64,000 nucleotides of DNA from Halorussus gelatinilyticus (GCF_023238445.1 NZ_CP096658.1:310001-374000), one strand, 5' to 3'; positions 1 through 9,824 are shown, numbered from the stretch's first letter. Notes: generated by a model from the sequence alone, not told the origin. Made by a program: numbers and translations.

Positions 1-1249
1 TCCCCGCGGCCTCGACTGCACGCGAGAGGTCGCTGCTCTCCAGGTCGTACTCGTCGTAGAGGTTCCGGAGCGTCATGCCCGGAATCACGATGGCCATGTA
101 CTGCTGGGCGCTGAAGATGTTGACCAGAATCGCCGAGAGGCCCGACGTCGCCACGAGGCTAGTTCCGCTTCGGACGCCCTGTGCGAGGTGATGAGCCAGC
201 ACCGCGAGGACGCCGAGTCGTTCGAGGAGACCCCCGAGCGAGAGCGCGGCGACGACCACCGTGATGGTCCACGCCGACCCGGTGAGACCGTCCTGCGCGA
301 GCAGGTCGTTCACGAGTTTCGTCCCGGTCTGGGGCGCGGTCCCGTTCAGGAACACGTCCCACGCGGCGGTGAAGCCGACGCCCTGCACCGCCATCGTGGT
401 GAACACGCCGGCGAAGACGCCCGCGACTAGCGAGGGGAGCGCCGGGTAGCCGTAGAGCGCGAGGCCGAAGGTGACCACGAGCGGCAGGAAGACGAACACC
501 GAGAGGTCGTAGGTGCCCGCCAGCGCGCCCTGAATCTCGGCGACCCGACCCTCGGGAATCGCTCCGCCGGCGCGGAGTCCGAGGAGCGCGTAGAGAATCA
601 GCGAGAGACCGAGCGCTATCGCGGTGCCCGTCCGCATCGCCCGGATGTGGTCGTAGAGGTTCGTGTTCGTGACCGCGGCCGCGAGGTTGGTCGTGTCCGA
701 GAGCGGCGACTGCTTGTCGCCGGCGTACGCGCCGCTCAGAATCGCGCCGGCGGTCATCGGCGCGGGAATGCCGAGACCCGACCCGATGCCGACGAACGCG
801 ACGCCGAGCGTGCCTGCGGTGGTCCACGACGACCCGATGGAGAACGCGACCACGGCCGCCAGAATCGCGGTCGCGGGCAGGAACACCTCGGGCGTGAGAA
901 TCGACAGGCCGTAGTGCATCAGGCCCGGAATCGTGCCCGCGCTGACCCACGTGGCGATGAGCGCGTAGATGGTGAATAGGATGAGAATCGCCTGTAGTCC
1001 CATCAGTAGGCCGTCGGCGATGCCCTCGTACAGGACGTCCCACGAGAGGTCCATCCAGTAGTAGCCGACCAGTCCCGTCAGGACGACGCTCCAGACGAGC
1101 GGCGCGTGGGGGTTCATCCCGAGGTAGCCCGACCCGACGCCGAGGAAGACGACGACGCCGAGGATGGGGACCAACGCTTGGGCGAGCGTCGGCCGGCGCT
1201 CGGGCGACAGTTCTCCGTACGTTTGCGGTTCGAAGTCGAGGGAAGCCAT
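1..1249 (-). CDS. NhaC-family Na+/H+ antiporter (C-terminus off the left edge)
   Basis: The protein begins at an ATG at 1249 (MASLDFEPQTYGEL) and stays open to base 1, giving about 416 visible residues. It is a polytopic membrane protein with roughly ten hydrophobic segments. It contains the NhaC-type stretch AGDKQSPLSDTTNLAA, which resembles the GDHSSPISDTT motif of the second NhaC protein at 35849-37582. Such proteins exchange sodium for protons across the cytoplasmic membrane, which fits a salt-adapted host. A TATA-like box (ATTTAATACC read on the minus strand, about 1276-1285) lies some 30 bases upstream, so the transcript is probably leaderless. The C-terminus is outside the window. Confidence 0.85.
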   Translation of the reverse strand, partial: MASLDFEPQTYGELSPERRPTLAQALVPILGVVVFLGVGSGYLGMNPHAPLVWSVVLTGLVGYYWMDLSWDVLYEGIADGLLMGLQAILILFTIYALIATWVSAGTIPGLMHYGLSILTPEVFLPATAILAAVVAFSIGSSWTTAGTLGVAFVGIGSGLGIPAPMTAGAILSGAYAGDKQSPLSDTTNLAAAVTNTNLYDHIRAMRTGTAIALGLSLILYALLGLRAGGAIPEGRVAEIQGALAGTYDLSVFVFLPLVVTFGLALYGYPALPSLVAGVFAGVFTTMAVQGVGFTAAWDVFLNGTAPQTGTKLVNDLLAQDGLTGSAWTITVVVAALSLGGLLERLGVLAVLAHHLAQGVRSGTSLVATSGLSAILVNIFSAQQYMAIVIPGMTLRNLYDEYDLESSDLSRAVEAAG

Positions 1250-1562
1250 TGACGTCCCGATTTATTACTCGAAGGTATTAAATCTCGTCGATTTATTCTG
1301 TTTGTGCATACTTGCCACGGTCGTTAGTCACGCACCACCAAGCACGGTCGGAGGTCACGAGTCGGCAGTAACCGACCGTTACCGCCGACGAAATCGCTGA
1401 CGTACGTAAACGTGGCTTTCGACCACGTTCATCCGAGAATACGCACCTCAAAGCCTCTAAACTATTATTTACGAAAAATCAGAAGAGAGTTTAAAAATAA
1501 AAGGTGTGAAACGGATGAAACAGTGACGTGATATAAAATATTATCGCGCCAAAAATACGCCC
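1250..1562. promoter_or_regulatory. AT-rich divergent intergenic region with hairpin
   Basis: No gene is seen here. The segment separates the leftward antiporter from the rightward secreted protein and becomes strongly AT-rich after about 1440, with TATA-like runs near 1490-1500 and 1531-1540. A perfect 7-base inverted repeat (AACGTGG at 1409-1415, CCACGTT at 1423-1429) sits in the middle. CGATTTATT occurs twice in direct orientation (1258-1266 and 1289-1297) around the antiporter TATA box. Function is inferred from position only. Confidence 0.45.
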
Positions 1563-3671
1563 ATGTCGTCTGAGAAACGAAGCGACGGACGCACTTCACG
1601 CACGACCATCGACCGACGCGATTACCTCCGGACGGTCGGCGCGACCGCGACGGCGGCCGGACTGCTCGGCGGTGCGGCGGGGTCGGCCAGCGCCGAGAGC
1701 TACGAGACGGTGACCGTCTCGGCGAACTCCGAGAAGTTCGTCACGGTCGGCAGCGGCAACGACTCGCCGAGCGTCCTCGAAAACAAGATATACGACGTGA
1801 CGGCCGACGGCGCGGCCGTGAAGATATACGCCGAGGGGACCGACTGGGTCATCCGAGACGTCGGCATCCGCGGCGTCGGAAACGGCGACGGGTACACCGT
1901 GGGCGCGAACGTGACCGCCTCGGACGGGACCGGTCTCATCGAGAACGTCTACCTCGGCGACGGGAGCGCCTCGAACAGCGGCCGGGTCGGAATCTACGTG
2001 TTCGACGGCCACTCGGGCAACGTGACGATACGCGACTGTAACGTCCAGAGCTTCTCGGACAACGGCATCTACGGGAGCTACCCCGGCAACAGCTCGGGCG
2101 GTCAGGGCACGGTCCAGATAGAGAACTGCTACGCGCGGAACAACAACATCAGCCAGTACCGACTCGGAACCGACGGGTCCTACGTCCGCGACTCGGTGGC
2201 CCACGTGGACGCCGACGTGCCCGATGCCGGGGGTGCCGAGAACGCCCGCGGCGTCTGGGTCAGGCGGGACGGCACGGTGGACGTCGAGAACTCCGACGTA
2301 CTGCTCGAACACGAGGACTCGACCCACTGCGTCATCGAGGGCGACGGTAACGGACAGGCGAACGTGATCGACTCGCAGGTCGAGGCCGGGACCGGAGCCG
2401 ACAACCGGTTCGTGGGGAACGTCACTACGACCAACGTCGGGTCGAACGCGGACGTGTCGATGCCCGACTGCGTCCCGACGACTCCCGCGGACGCCGCCGA
2501 CGGGAGCGACTGCGGCGGAAGCGACGGCGGAAGCAGCGACGGAAGCGTCATCGACGACTTCGAGGACGGCGACCTCTCGGAGTACAGCTTCGACCGCGGG
2601 AGTTCGAGCGCGAGCGTGGTCTCCTCGCCGACTCACTCGGGGTCCTACGCGCTGGAGTACACCGCCGGCAACGTGGAGGCCATCAGCACCTCGGGACTCC
2701 CGAACTACCCCGTCGCGGGCGACACCTTCAGCTACCGCGTCCGCGGGAGCGGCGGGGCGAGCAAGACCAACCTGAGCTACGGCGTCCAAGACCACGCGAA
2801 CCGCTACTTCGTCCGACTCAACATCGCCAACGACAGCCTCGCGCTCTACCGGTTGGAGGGCGGGTCGAGTACCGAACTCGCGGCCGACTGGTCCACTCCG
2901 ACGCTCTCGCAGGACACGTGGTACGAACTCGAAGTCCAGTGGGGAGCGAGCGGCGGACACACCGTGACGCTGTTCGACGCCGGCGGAACGCAGGTGACCC
3001 AGATTTCGACCGCCGACTCGACGTGGACCTCCGGCGGCGTGGGCTACGACGCGTACCTCGGGTCGGGAGAGACCGCCTACTTCGACGACGTGCGGCTCAA
3101 GACCGCCACGACCGTCGTGGACGACTTCGAGGACGGCGACATCTCGGAGTACAACTTCGACCGCGGGAGTTCGAGCGCAAGCGTGGTCTCGTCGCCCACC
3201 CATTCGGGGTCCTACGCGCTGGAGTACACCGCCGGCAACGTCGAAGCCATCAGCACCTCCGGGCTGAACGCCTACCCGTCGGCCGGAGACACGTTCAGCT
3301 ATCGGGTTCGCGGAAGCGGCGGCGCGGCCAAGACCAACCTGAGCTACGGGGTTCAAGGCCACACGAATCGCTACTTCGTTCGGGTCAACATCGCCGACGA
3401 CAGCCTCGCTCTCTACCGGTTGGAGGGCGGGTCGAGTACCGAACTCGCGGCCGACTGGTCCACTCCGACGCTCTCGCAGGACACGTGGTACGAACTCGAA
3501 GTCCAGTGGGAGTCGGGCGGGGGTCACACCGTGACGCTGCTGGACGGTAGCGGGAGTCAACTGACCCAGATTTCGGCCACCGACTCGACGTGGACCTCCG
3601 GCGGCGTGGGCTACGACGCCTACCTCGGGTCCGGAGAGTCCGCCTACTTCGACGACGTGGTCATCGAGTAG
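1563..3671 (+). CDS. secreted parallel beta-helix protein with two C-terminal jelly-roll-like repeats
   Basis: A 702-residue protein. The N-terminus has a twin-arginine-type signal (DRRDYLRTVG, then an Ala/Gly-rich hydrophobic stretch ending ASA near residue 45), so export in folded form is expected. Residues ~50-310 have short repeated turns rich in N, G and D (for example NVTIRDCNV, GTVQIENCYA), typical of right-handed parallel beta-helix proteins that bind or cut polysaccharide. A Gly/Ser/Asp linker (~315-328) leads into two near-identical ~189-residue modules, each beginning DDFEDGD and ending in AYFDDV. These resemble LamG/concanavalin-like carbohydrate-binding folds. No catalytic residues can be assigned, so whether it is an enzyme, adhesin or surface protein is open. 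Confidence 0.8.
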   Translation: MSSEKRSDGRTSRTTIDRRDYLRTVGATATAAGLLGGAAGSASAESYETVTVSANSEKFVTVGSGNDSPSVLENKIYDVTADGAAVKIYAEGTDWVIRDVGIRGVGNGDGYTVGANVTASDGTGLIENVYLGDGSASNSGRVGIYVFDGHSGNVTIRDCNVQSFSDNGIYGSYPGNSSGGQGTVQIENCYARNNNISQYRLGTDGSYVRDSVAHVDADVPDAGGAENARGVWVRRDGTVDVENSDVLLEHEDSTHCVIEGDGNGQANVIDSQVEAGTGADNRFVGNVTTTNVGSNADVSMPDCVPTTPADAADGSDCGGSDGGSSDGSVIDDFEDGDLSEYSFDRGSSSASVVSSPTHSGSYALEYTAGNVEAISTSGLPNYPVAGDTFSYRVRGSGGASKTNLSYGVQDHANRYFVRLNIANDSLALYRLEGGSSTELAADWSTPTLSQDTWYELEVQWGASGGHTVTLFDAGGTQVTQISTADSTWTSGGVGYDAYLGSGETAYFDDVRLKTATTVVDDFEDGDISEYNFDRGSSSASVVSSPTHSGSYALEYTAGNVEAISTSGLNAYPSAGDTFSYRVRGSGGAAKTNLSYGVQGHTNRYFVRVNIADDSLALYRLEGGSSTELAADWSTPTLSQDTWYELEVQWESGGGHTVTLLDGSGSQLTQISATDSTWTSGGVGYDAYLGSGESAYFDDVVIE
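2553..3671 (+). repeat. tandem in-frame duplication, period 567 bp (189 codons)
   Basis: The module starting GACGACTTCGAGGACGGC at 2553 starts again at 3120, exactly 567 bases later. Long stretches are identical at nucleotide level, for example the segment encoding the LEGGSSTELAADWSTPTL region (2851-2910 versus 3418-3477), and the remaining differences are scattered. This points to a recent duplication, or to ongoing gene conversion, of one domain inside the secreted protein. Confidence 0.9.
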
Positions 3672-3740
3672 TCCGAATCGCCGACCCGCGGCGGGGTCGC
3701 CGGACCCGTTCGAGAGGCATCCGTCGTCCTCCCGTCGCGC

Positions 3741-5675
3741 TCACCGCTCCGCGAAGCGGGGGCGCTTGCTGACGTGTTTCGGGAGGTAGCGTCGCTTCCG
3801 TGGCAAATCACCGATATCGTCGAGTACCGCCGACTTCAGTTCGCTGACGGTCATCTCGCGCTCCTCGCCCTCGTCGCGGACGGTCACCTTCAGCGTCTCG
3901 GCGTCGCCGTCCAGTTCGTTGCCCTCTCTCTCATCCTCCATCTTGCCGCACTCCACCTCGTCGTCCTCCATCTCGCGGTCTCCGACCACGACGTAGTAGG
4001 GCACCCAGTCGGTCTCGGCCGTAGCGATGCGTTCGCCGACCGACTCGTCGCGCTCGTCCACGTCCGCCCGGACGCGGGCAGTCGTGAGGTCGTCGGCGAG
4101 CGCGTCGCAGTGCTCGACGTGTTCGTCGCCGACCGGAACGAACCGGACCTGCGTCGGCGAGAGCCACGTCGGGAGTCGCGGCGTCTCCTGCTTCGCGGCC
4201 GTCTCCAGCAGGGCGGCCAGCACGCGCTCGATGCTGCCCGTCGGCGAGCAGTGGAGGACGGGCGGATGGCGGGTCTCGTCGTCCGCGCTGTACTCGACGC
4301 CGAAGCGCTCGGCGCTCTCCACGTCGAGTTCGACCGTCGGGTTCTCGACGGGGCGACCCGACCGGTCGATGGTCGCGAACTCCACCTTCGCCGACCAGTA
4401 GCGGTGGCGCTCGGGCAGAATCTCCAGCAGCGCGGGCTTGCCGAAGTCGTCCGCGAGCGACTCGACCCATGCCGCGTTGCCCTCGTAGAACTCGCGGGTC
4501 ACGCGAATCGCAGGTTCGTAGTTCAGGCCGAGGTCGTCGCCGGTGCGCAGGGCGAGATTCGCCTGCGCGCGGAGTTCCTCCTTGGCCCGCTCCGCGTCTC
4601 GGGTCGCGGTGTGTATGTCGGGTACCGTGAACGCGCGCTGGCGCTTCAGGCCCGCCACCGCGTCGCGCCGCTCGCGCCGGAACGAAGTGGACAACTCGTA
4701 GAGTCGCAGGGGCAGGTCCGATTCGGAGACCTGCATGTCCCGCATGACGGAGAAGTGGCCGACGCAGGCCGCGAACCGGAGCAGCATCGGTCGGCCGTCC
4801 GACTCGAAGCGATACTGCCGCTCGCCGAACGCCTCGGTGTGTTCCCGAATCGCGCGCACCCCGAGGTCGTACATCGCGGGCGTCTCGACCGGCATCCCGC
4901 CGAACTCGACCGCGAGGTCGTCGACGTACTCGGCGAGGGAGTCCCGAATCAGTTTCCCGCGGGGGTACCACCGGAGGGTGCCCGCGTCGCTCGACTCGTC
5001 GCGGCCGACCAGTTCCTGCTCTCGCATCAACTCGACGTGTGAGGGCTGTTCGTCCGCGCTCGCGGTCTCGCCCTCCACCTCGTCGGCGACGAGCGCGCGC
5101 ATGTCGTCCCCCACGCGGTCGGCGTCCTCGTCGTCGAGCGAGTCGATGGCGTCGGTCTCGGGGAGGTCTGCGGTCTCGCCCCCTCGGAAGACGAGTTTCC
5201 AGTCGCTCGGCGCGCACCCCGAGGGGTCCGCGCCGCCACCGTCCTCGTCGCGCTCGGGCGTGACGTGCCGGGAGAGCTCCGAAATCGGGTGGCCCTTGCA
5301 CGCGACCTCGAAGGACTTGTACCAGCCGAAGGGTGCCCGCAGGACCTCGTAGTCGCCGTCGAGGGAGGTTTTGAGCTTCCGGAGGACGGTCTTGGCGGCG
5401 TCGGGGTCGGCGAGGTCGTCGCTCAGGTGGGCGTGGGGGTAGAGGACGACGTTCCGGGTGTTCAACCGGTCGGTCACGTCGCGCAACTCGTCGGCGGCGT
5501 TCGCGACCGCGGCGTCGGGGTCGGTCTCGTCTCCGGTCTCGACGCTGACGAACGCGGTCACGCAGTCCTCCATCCGGCCCGCCATCGGGACGCCCTCGGT
5601 CTCGGCGACGCCCTCTCCGGCCTCCGTCGTGGCCTCGAATTCGAGGTGGTCCGAGTGGACGAACAGCAGTCGCAT
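3741..5675 (-). CDS. thrS: threonyl-tRNA synthetase, archaeal type
   Basis: A 644-residue class II aminoacyl-tRNA synthetase that charges tRNA-Thr in the cytoplasm. The N-terminus (MRLLFVHSDHLEFEAT) is the archaea-specific editing domain related to D-aminoacyl-tRNA deacylase, which removes mischarged serine. The catalytic core follows, with WYPRGKLIRDSL and GMPVETPAMYDLG before motif 2 (STSFRRER). Candidate zinc ligands are Cys in FAACVGHFS, His in VPDIHTATRD and His in PVLHCSP. The C-terminal third (from about VRFVPVGDEH) is the anticodon-binding domain. A TATA-like CACATTTTTC (minus strand, ~5704) lies 29 bases before the ATG, supporting this start and a leaderless mRNA. Confidence 0.97.
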   Translation of the reverse strand: MRLLFVHSDHLEFEATTEAGEGVAETEGVPMAGRMEDCVTAFVSVETGDETDPDAAVANAADELRDVTDRLNTRNVVLYPHAHLSDDLADPDAAKTVLRKLKTSLDGDYEVLRAPFGWYKSFEVACKGHPISELSRHVTPERDEDGGGADPSGCAPSDWKLVFRGGETADLPETDAIDSLDDEDADRVGDDMRALVADEVEGETASADEQPSHVELMREQELVGRDESSDAGTLRWYPRGKLIRDSLAEYVDDLAVEFGGMPVETPAMYDLGVRAIREHTEAFGERQYRFESDGRPMLLRFAACVGHFSVMRDMQVSESDLPLRLYELSTSFRRERRDAVAGLKRQRAFTVPDIHTATRDAERAKEELRAQANLALRTGDDLGLNYEPAIRVTREFYEGNAAWVESLADDFGKPALLEILPERHRYWSAKVEFATIDRSGRPVENPTVELDVESAERFGVEYSADDETRHPPVLHCSPTGSIERVLAALLETAAKQETPRLPTWLSPTQVRFVPVGDEHVEHCDALADDLTTARVRADVDERDESVGERIATAETDWVPYYVVVGDREMEDDEVECGKMEDEREGNELDGDAETLKVTVRDEGEEREMTVSELKSAVLDDIGDLPRKRRYLPKHVSKRPRFAER

Positions 5676-5732
5676 GCCGAAAGCGACCGCGCGTGCGGAG
5701 AAAAATGTGCCGAGGTCGCTATCTCCGCGGGG

Positions 5733-7112
5733 TCAGTCGTCCGCGGAGGCGGGGGGTTCCTCGGTCTCGGCGACGCTCTCCTCGGGCGGCGCGTCGAACA
5801 GCGGACTCTGGTCGCCGGGCGTGAACGTGTTGAGGACGAGCGCGGTCAGCGCGGTGACGACGACCGGTTCCCCGAAGAAGGTCTGAGCCGCGGTCGGGAG
5901 CCCCGAAATCGCGTCGGGGCGCGTGGCGATGCCCAACCCGAGACCGAGCGAGACCGCGAGGATGACCATGTTCCGGCGGTCGAGGTCGGTGTGGAGGAAG
6001 ACGAGTCGCGCGCCGCTGGCGGCGACCATCCCGGCCATGAGCAGGACCGCACCGCCGAACACCGGACTCGGGATGGTGGCGACCGCCGCACCGACCTTCG
6101 GGCTGAGACCGAGGAGCGCGAGGATGACCCCGGCGACGCCGACGACGTGGCGACTCATGACGCCCGTGAAGTTGACGATGCCCGCGTTCTGCGAGAACGA
6201 CGTGACGGGGAACGCGCCGAACGCCGCGCCGAGCGAACTCAGCAGGCCGTCGGTGAAGAGGCCGCCGCGCAATTCGTCGCTGTCGGGGGTGCGACCCTCG
6301 GCGGCGGTGACGCTCGACACGTCGCCGACGGTCTCCATCGCCGAGACGAGGAACAAAAAGGCGAAGGTGACCATCGGGACCGGCTCGAACGAAAACCCGA
6401 ACGCGCCGGGCTTCGGGACCGCGACCCACGAGGCCTGCGCGACCGGGCCGAAGTCCACGAGACCGAGCGCGAGCGCGGCGACGTAGCCGACCGCGAGGCC
6501 GACGAGCGTGCTGAGAAGCCGGGTCACGCCGTCGGTGAAGAGGTTGAGCGCGACCGCGACGAACAGGACCAGCGCGGCCAGTCCGACGTTGTGGGCCGCG
6601 CCGTAGTCGCTCGCGCCGACGCCGCCCGCCGAGTAGTCCATGGCGACCGGCACGAGGTAGAGACCGATGATTATCACGACGAGTCCGGTCACGAGCGGCG
6701 GGAAGAACGGTTCGATGCGGTCGAACTGCCAGCCGATGACGCCCTCGACGAGGAAGCCGGTGACGAGTATCGCGCCGAAGACCGCCCCGAGTCCGTAGCT
6801 CGCGCCTATCGAGGAGGCCGCGCCGACGAAGGTGAAACTCGTGCCCATCACGATGGGGAGTTTGGCCCCGATCGGGCCGACGGTGTAGGCCTGGACGACC
6901 GTCGCCAACCCGGAGAACAGCAGGACCATCTGGACGATGTAGGCCGTGTCGCCCGCACTCAGGCCGACCGCGCCCGCGACGATGTAGGCCACCGCGGTCG
7001 CCGGAACGAGCATCACCGCGACGTGCTGGAGGCCGAGCAGGAGCGACTTGGGCAACGGCGGCCGGTCGTCGAGTTCGTAGTCGAGGTCTATCTCGCCGTC
7101 CGTCTCTGTCAT
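5733..7112 (-). CDS. NCS2-family nucleobase permease (uracil/xanthine type)
   Basis: A 459-residue membrane protein with about 12-14 hydrophobic helices, matching NCS2 (UraA/XanQ-type) symporters that import uracil, xanthine or uric acid with protons. Family signs include the N-terminal LGLQHVAVMLVPATAVAYIV, the helix-breaking GTSFTFVGAAS, and the later GAFPVTSFSQNAGIVNFTGV with its conserved polar residues. An upstream ATG at 7205 exists, but the ATG at 7112 is preferred because a TATA-like ACTATTATT sits about 31 bases before it. Exact substrate cannot be told from sequence. The purine phosphoribosyltransferase at 8525-9070 is compatible with a role in nucleobase salvage but is not in the same operon. 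Confidence 0.9.
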   Translation of the reverse strand: MTETDGEIDLDYELDDRPPLPKSLLLGLQHVAVMLVPATAVAYIVAGAVGLSAGDTAYIVQMVLLFSGLATVVQAYTVGPIGAKLPIVMGTSFTFVGAASSIGASYGLGAVFGAILVTGFLVEGVIGWQFDRIEPFFPPLVTGLVVIIIGLYLVPVAMDYSAGGVGASDYGAAHNVGLAALVLFVAVALNLFTDGVTRLLSTLVGLAVGYVAALALGLVDFGPVAQASWVAVPKPGAFGFSFEPVPMVTFAFLFLVSAMETVGDVSSVTAAEGRTPDSDELRGGLFTDGLLSSLGAAFGAFPVTSFSQNAGIVNFTGVMSRHVVGVAGVILALLGLSPKVGAAVATIPSPVFGGAVLLMAGMVAASGARLVFLHTDLDRRNMVILAVSLGLGLGIATRPDAISGLPTAAQTFFGEPVVVTALTALVLNTFTPGDQSPLFDAPPEESVAETEEPPASADD

Positions 7113-7327
7113 TACTCCCGACGAACGGGTCGGGTTCAATAATAGTTTCGCGTTCGAGCGCATATTCGGCATCGAGATGCGGAAAGTATGCACGATTGTG
7201 GTCATTCATTCGGGGGGCGTCGTCGCTTCGGGGGCGGCGACCGCAAGCGCGCGACTTCCTCGTCGCCGAACGGGCGGCTATCGCCGTCGTCGAAAGCTAC
7301 AACCGAACTCTCTCCCACGTATCCCAC

Positions 7328-8476
7328 GTGAAAGGTTACAGAGTTCTCTCGGTCTGGGGCATCCCCATCCGTATCAACGTCTCACTCGTCGTCGTGTTAC
7401 CGATACTAGCGTGGCTCATCGGGAGCGGCGAGCAGATCGACCTGTACACGCAGATAATCAACGGGTTCCCCATCGTGGCTCTCGACCCCGCCGCACTCCG
7501 GGCCGGAAACACACCGTGGTTCATCGGTATCGCCGCCGCGGTCGGGCTCTTCGTGAGCGTGACCCTCCACGAACTCGGCCACGCGTGGGCCGCACGCCGA
7601 TACGACATCGAGGTGGAGTCGATCACGCTCTGGCTCCTCGGCGGACTGGCGAACCTGAAAGCGATGCCCCGAGAGTGGCAACAGGAGCTCTGGATCGCCC
7701 TCGCGGGACCGGCGGCGAGCGTCCTCGTCGCCGCCGTCTGCTACGGCGTCGTCCTCGCCCTCCCCGCGTCGGTCCCCGCGGTCACGTTCGTCGTCGGCTG
7801 GCTGGTCGTCACGAACGTCGTTCTCACCGTCTTCAATCTCCTGCCCGCGTTCCCGATGGACGGCGGGCGCGTCCTCCGGGCGCTCCTCGCGCGGTCCCGG
7901 CCGTACGCCGAGGCGACGCGGACCGCGGCGCGAATCGGCTCGCTGTTCGCCATCGGGTTCGCCGTCCTCGGCGTCCTCTCGTTCAGCCCGATGTTGCTCA
8001 TCTTGGCGCTGTTCGTCTACGGGGCGGCCAACGGCGAGTCGCGGATGGTCGCGCTGGAGACCCTACTCGACGGCGTGACGGCGGAGGACGTGATGGACCC
8101 CGACGCGGAGGTCGTCTCCGCCGAGACGCCGCTCTCGGAACTCGGCGAGCGGATGCTCGCGGACCGCCGAACCGCCTACACCGTCGCCGACGAGTCCGGT
8201 TCCATCGTCGGCGTCGTCTCGCTCGACCGACTCCGACAGGGTCGTCGCCGGGAGGCCGCGACCGTCGGCGACGTGATGGTCGAGACGTTTCCGACGGTCG
8301 CGCCGGACGCCCCGATGTTCGAGGTCGTCGGACTGATGAACGAGGCGCGGGCGAGCGCGGCGCTCGTGGAAGCCGACGGGGAGGTCGTCGGGATACTCAC
8401 GTCGGCGGACTTGGCGACGACGCTGGCGGTCCGGCGCGAGGCCGAGACCCCGACCGGACCCAGAGTCGCGATGTGA
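7328..8476 (+). CDS. site-2 protease family (M50) membrane metalloprotease with two CBS domains
   Basis: A 382-residue intramembrane zinc protease. The zinc motif HELGH lies at residues 81-85 inside a hydrophobic helix, and the second metal motif is NLLPAFPMDGGR at ~170-181. Six or so membrane helices occupy the first ~230 residues. Two CBS modules follow (~245-375: AEDVMDPDAEVVS and VGDVMVETFPTVAPD), which usually bind adenine nucleotides and regulate activity. I chose the GTG at 7328 because the family begins just before the conserved GIPIRIN; the frame stays open upstream to 7196. The physiological substrate is unknown; the family cleaves transmembrane regulators. Confidence 0.9.
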   Translation: MKGYRVLSVWGIPIRINVSLVVVLPILAWLIGSGEQIDLYTQIINGFPIVALDPAALRAGNTPWFIGIAAAVGLFVSVTLHELGHAWAARRYDIEVESITLWLLGGLANLKAMPREWQQELWIALAGPAASVLVAAVCYGVVLALPASVPAVTFVVGWLVVTNVVLTVFNLLPAFPMDGGRVLRALLARSRPYAEATRTAARIGSLFAIGFAVLGVLSFSPMLLILALFVYGAANGESRMVALETLLDGVTAEDVMDPDAEVVSAETPLSELGERMLADRRTAYTVADESGSIVGVVSLDRLRQGRRREAATVGDVMVETFPTVAPDAPMFEVVGLMNEARASAALVEADGEVVGILTSADLATTLAVRREAETPTGPRVAM

Positions 8477-8524
8477 ACCGGCGGTCGTCGGGGCGTCCCG
8501 CTCGCCGGACCGACGTCGAACCCG

Positions 8525-9070
8525 CTAGTGAATCGTGACTTCGTAGTCCTCGACCGTGATGTCTATCAGACTCGTCGCCTCGTAGTCGGTCTCGTCTAAC
8601 GCCGTCTCGCCGAGTTTCCGGATGACGACCACGATGTCCGCGATTTCCGCGCCGATTTCGTCCATCGCGTCGCAGATGGAGGCCAGCGTCCCGCCGGTCG
8701 AGAGCAGGTCGTCCACGATGAGGACGCGGTCGCCCTCCTCGACGTCGTTGATGTACATCTCCGATTCGCTGTAGCCGGTGGTCTGGTGGAGCGCGACCTC
8801 GCCCTCCAGTCCGTACTCGCGCTTGCGGATGACCACGAGGGGCACGTCGGTCTGGAGCGACAGCGCAGTGGCGATGTGGATGCCCATCGCCTCGGGCGCG
8901 ACGATTTTGTCCACGTCGAGGTCCGCCTCGCGGGTGACGCCGACCACGACCTCCCGGAGGAGTTCGGGTTCGAGCATCGGCACGCCGTTGCTGATGGGGT
9001 GGACGAGATACTGGTAGCCGTCCTTGTCGATGATCGGTGCCTCGTGGAGTGACTCGCGGAGTCGGTCCAT
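8525..9070 (-). CDS. hpt: hypoxanthine/guanine phosphoribosyltransferase (HGPRTase-like)
   Basis: A 181-residue type I phosphoribosyltransferase that joins a purine base to PRPP in salvage. The PRPP-binding signature [13 protein letters not shown] is at residues 117-129, and the adenine-PRT-like flexible region [12 protein letters not shown] is at ~81-92. The ATG at 9070 gives the usual haloarchaeal length; the frame continues to 9175 but the extra residues (MPRVGVVG...) look non-homologous. Haloarchaea have several PRT paralogues, some regulatory, so base specificity is inferred from the family. It converges with the site-2 protease gene. Confidence 0.9.
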   Translation of the reverse strand: MDRLRESLHEAPIIDKDGYQYLVHPISNGVPMLEPELLREVVVGVTREADLDVDKIVAPEAMGIHIATALSLQTDVPLVVIRKREYGLEGEVALHQTTGYSESEMYINDVEEGDRVLIVDDLLSTGGTLASICDAMDEIGAEIADIVVVIRKLGETALDETDYEATSLIDITVEDYEVTIH

Positions 9071-9224
9071 GGCGATGGTTGGAACAACCGGTGGAAAAAC
9101 GGTTCGCTCTCGGGGCGAGTCTCGGTCGTGCCGGCAGGACCCCGACTGCATCCCGACTACGCCCACTCGCGGCACCTAAAGCGTTTTACGGCGCGAACGA
9201 CTACCTTCGACCAAGACAGCACTG

Positions 9225-9824
9225 ATGAAACGCGTACTACTCGGACTGCTGCTCATCCCGCTGCTGGACGCGCTGTTCCTCGTCTACGTGGCGAGCCAAC
9301 TCGGGGCGCCGCTGACCGTCGCGCTGGTCGTCCTGACCGCGCTGGTCGGGACGCTGTTCGTCCGCGCGGAGGGCCGCCACACCGTCCGGCGGCTCCAGAA
9401 AGCGGTCGGCGAGGGCAACGTTCCGACCGACGAACTGACCGACGGCGCGCTCCTCATCGCGGCGGGCGCGTTCCTGCTCACGCCCGGTCTCGTCACCGAC
9501 ACGCTGGGCTTCCTGCTGGCGTTCCCGCCCTCGCGCATCCTCGTGCGCGAGGCGGTCCAGAAGTGGGTCGTGAAGCCCTACGTCGAGAAGAAGACCGGCG
9601 GCTTCGCCTCCGGCAACGTCTACACCTTCGGCTTCCCGAACGCCGAGGACGTGAGCGCGAGCGGGACCGGAGCAGGCGCGGGCGGCGCGAGCGCGAGTGG
9701 CTCGGGTGCCGGAGCGGGCGGTTCGACCTCCGGTTCGCAGAGTCGGGACGCCTCGGAGGACACCTATCGCGTGGACGACGACGCCTACGACATCGAGTTC
9801 GAGGACGACGAGACCGACGGGTAA
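9225..9824 (+). CDS. fxsA: FxsA-family membrane protein
   Basis: A 199-residue protein. Residues ~1-95 have three to four hydrophobic helices and the FxsA core, including LDALFLVYVASQLG and LLIAAGAFLLTPGLVTDTLGF. In bacteria FxsA is a cytoplasmic-membrane protein named for suppression of F exclusion of phage T7; its biochemical role is unknown. The C-terminal ~60 residues are a Gly/Ser/Ala-rich repeat (GTGAGAGGASASGSGAGAGG) followed by an acidic tail, an extension absent from short bacterial homologues. A TATA-like CGTTTTACGG lies ~40 bases upstream of the ATG. Confidence 0.88.
   Translation: MKRVLLGLLLIPLLDALFLVYVASQLGAPLTVALVVLTALVGTLFVRAEGRHTVRRLQKAVGEGNVPTDELTDGALLIAAGAFLLTPGLVTDTLGFLLAFPPSRILVREAVQKWVVKPYVEKKTGGFASGNVYTFGFPNAEDVSASGTGAGAGGASASGSGAGAGGSTSGSQSRDASEDTYRVDDDAYDIEFEDDETDG

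Noticed and set aside
5265-7142. 625-codon open frame on the plus strand
   Set aside because: Antisense to thrS and the nucleobase permease; no recognisable domain and highly charged repeats typical of shadows.
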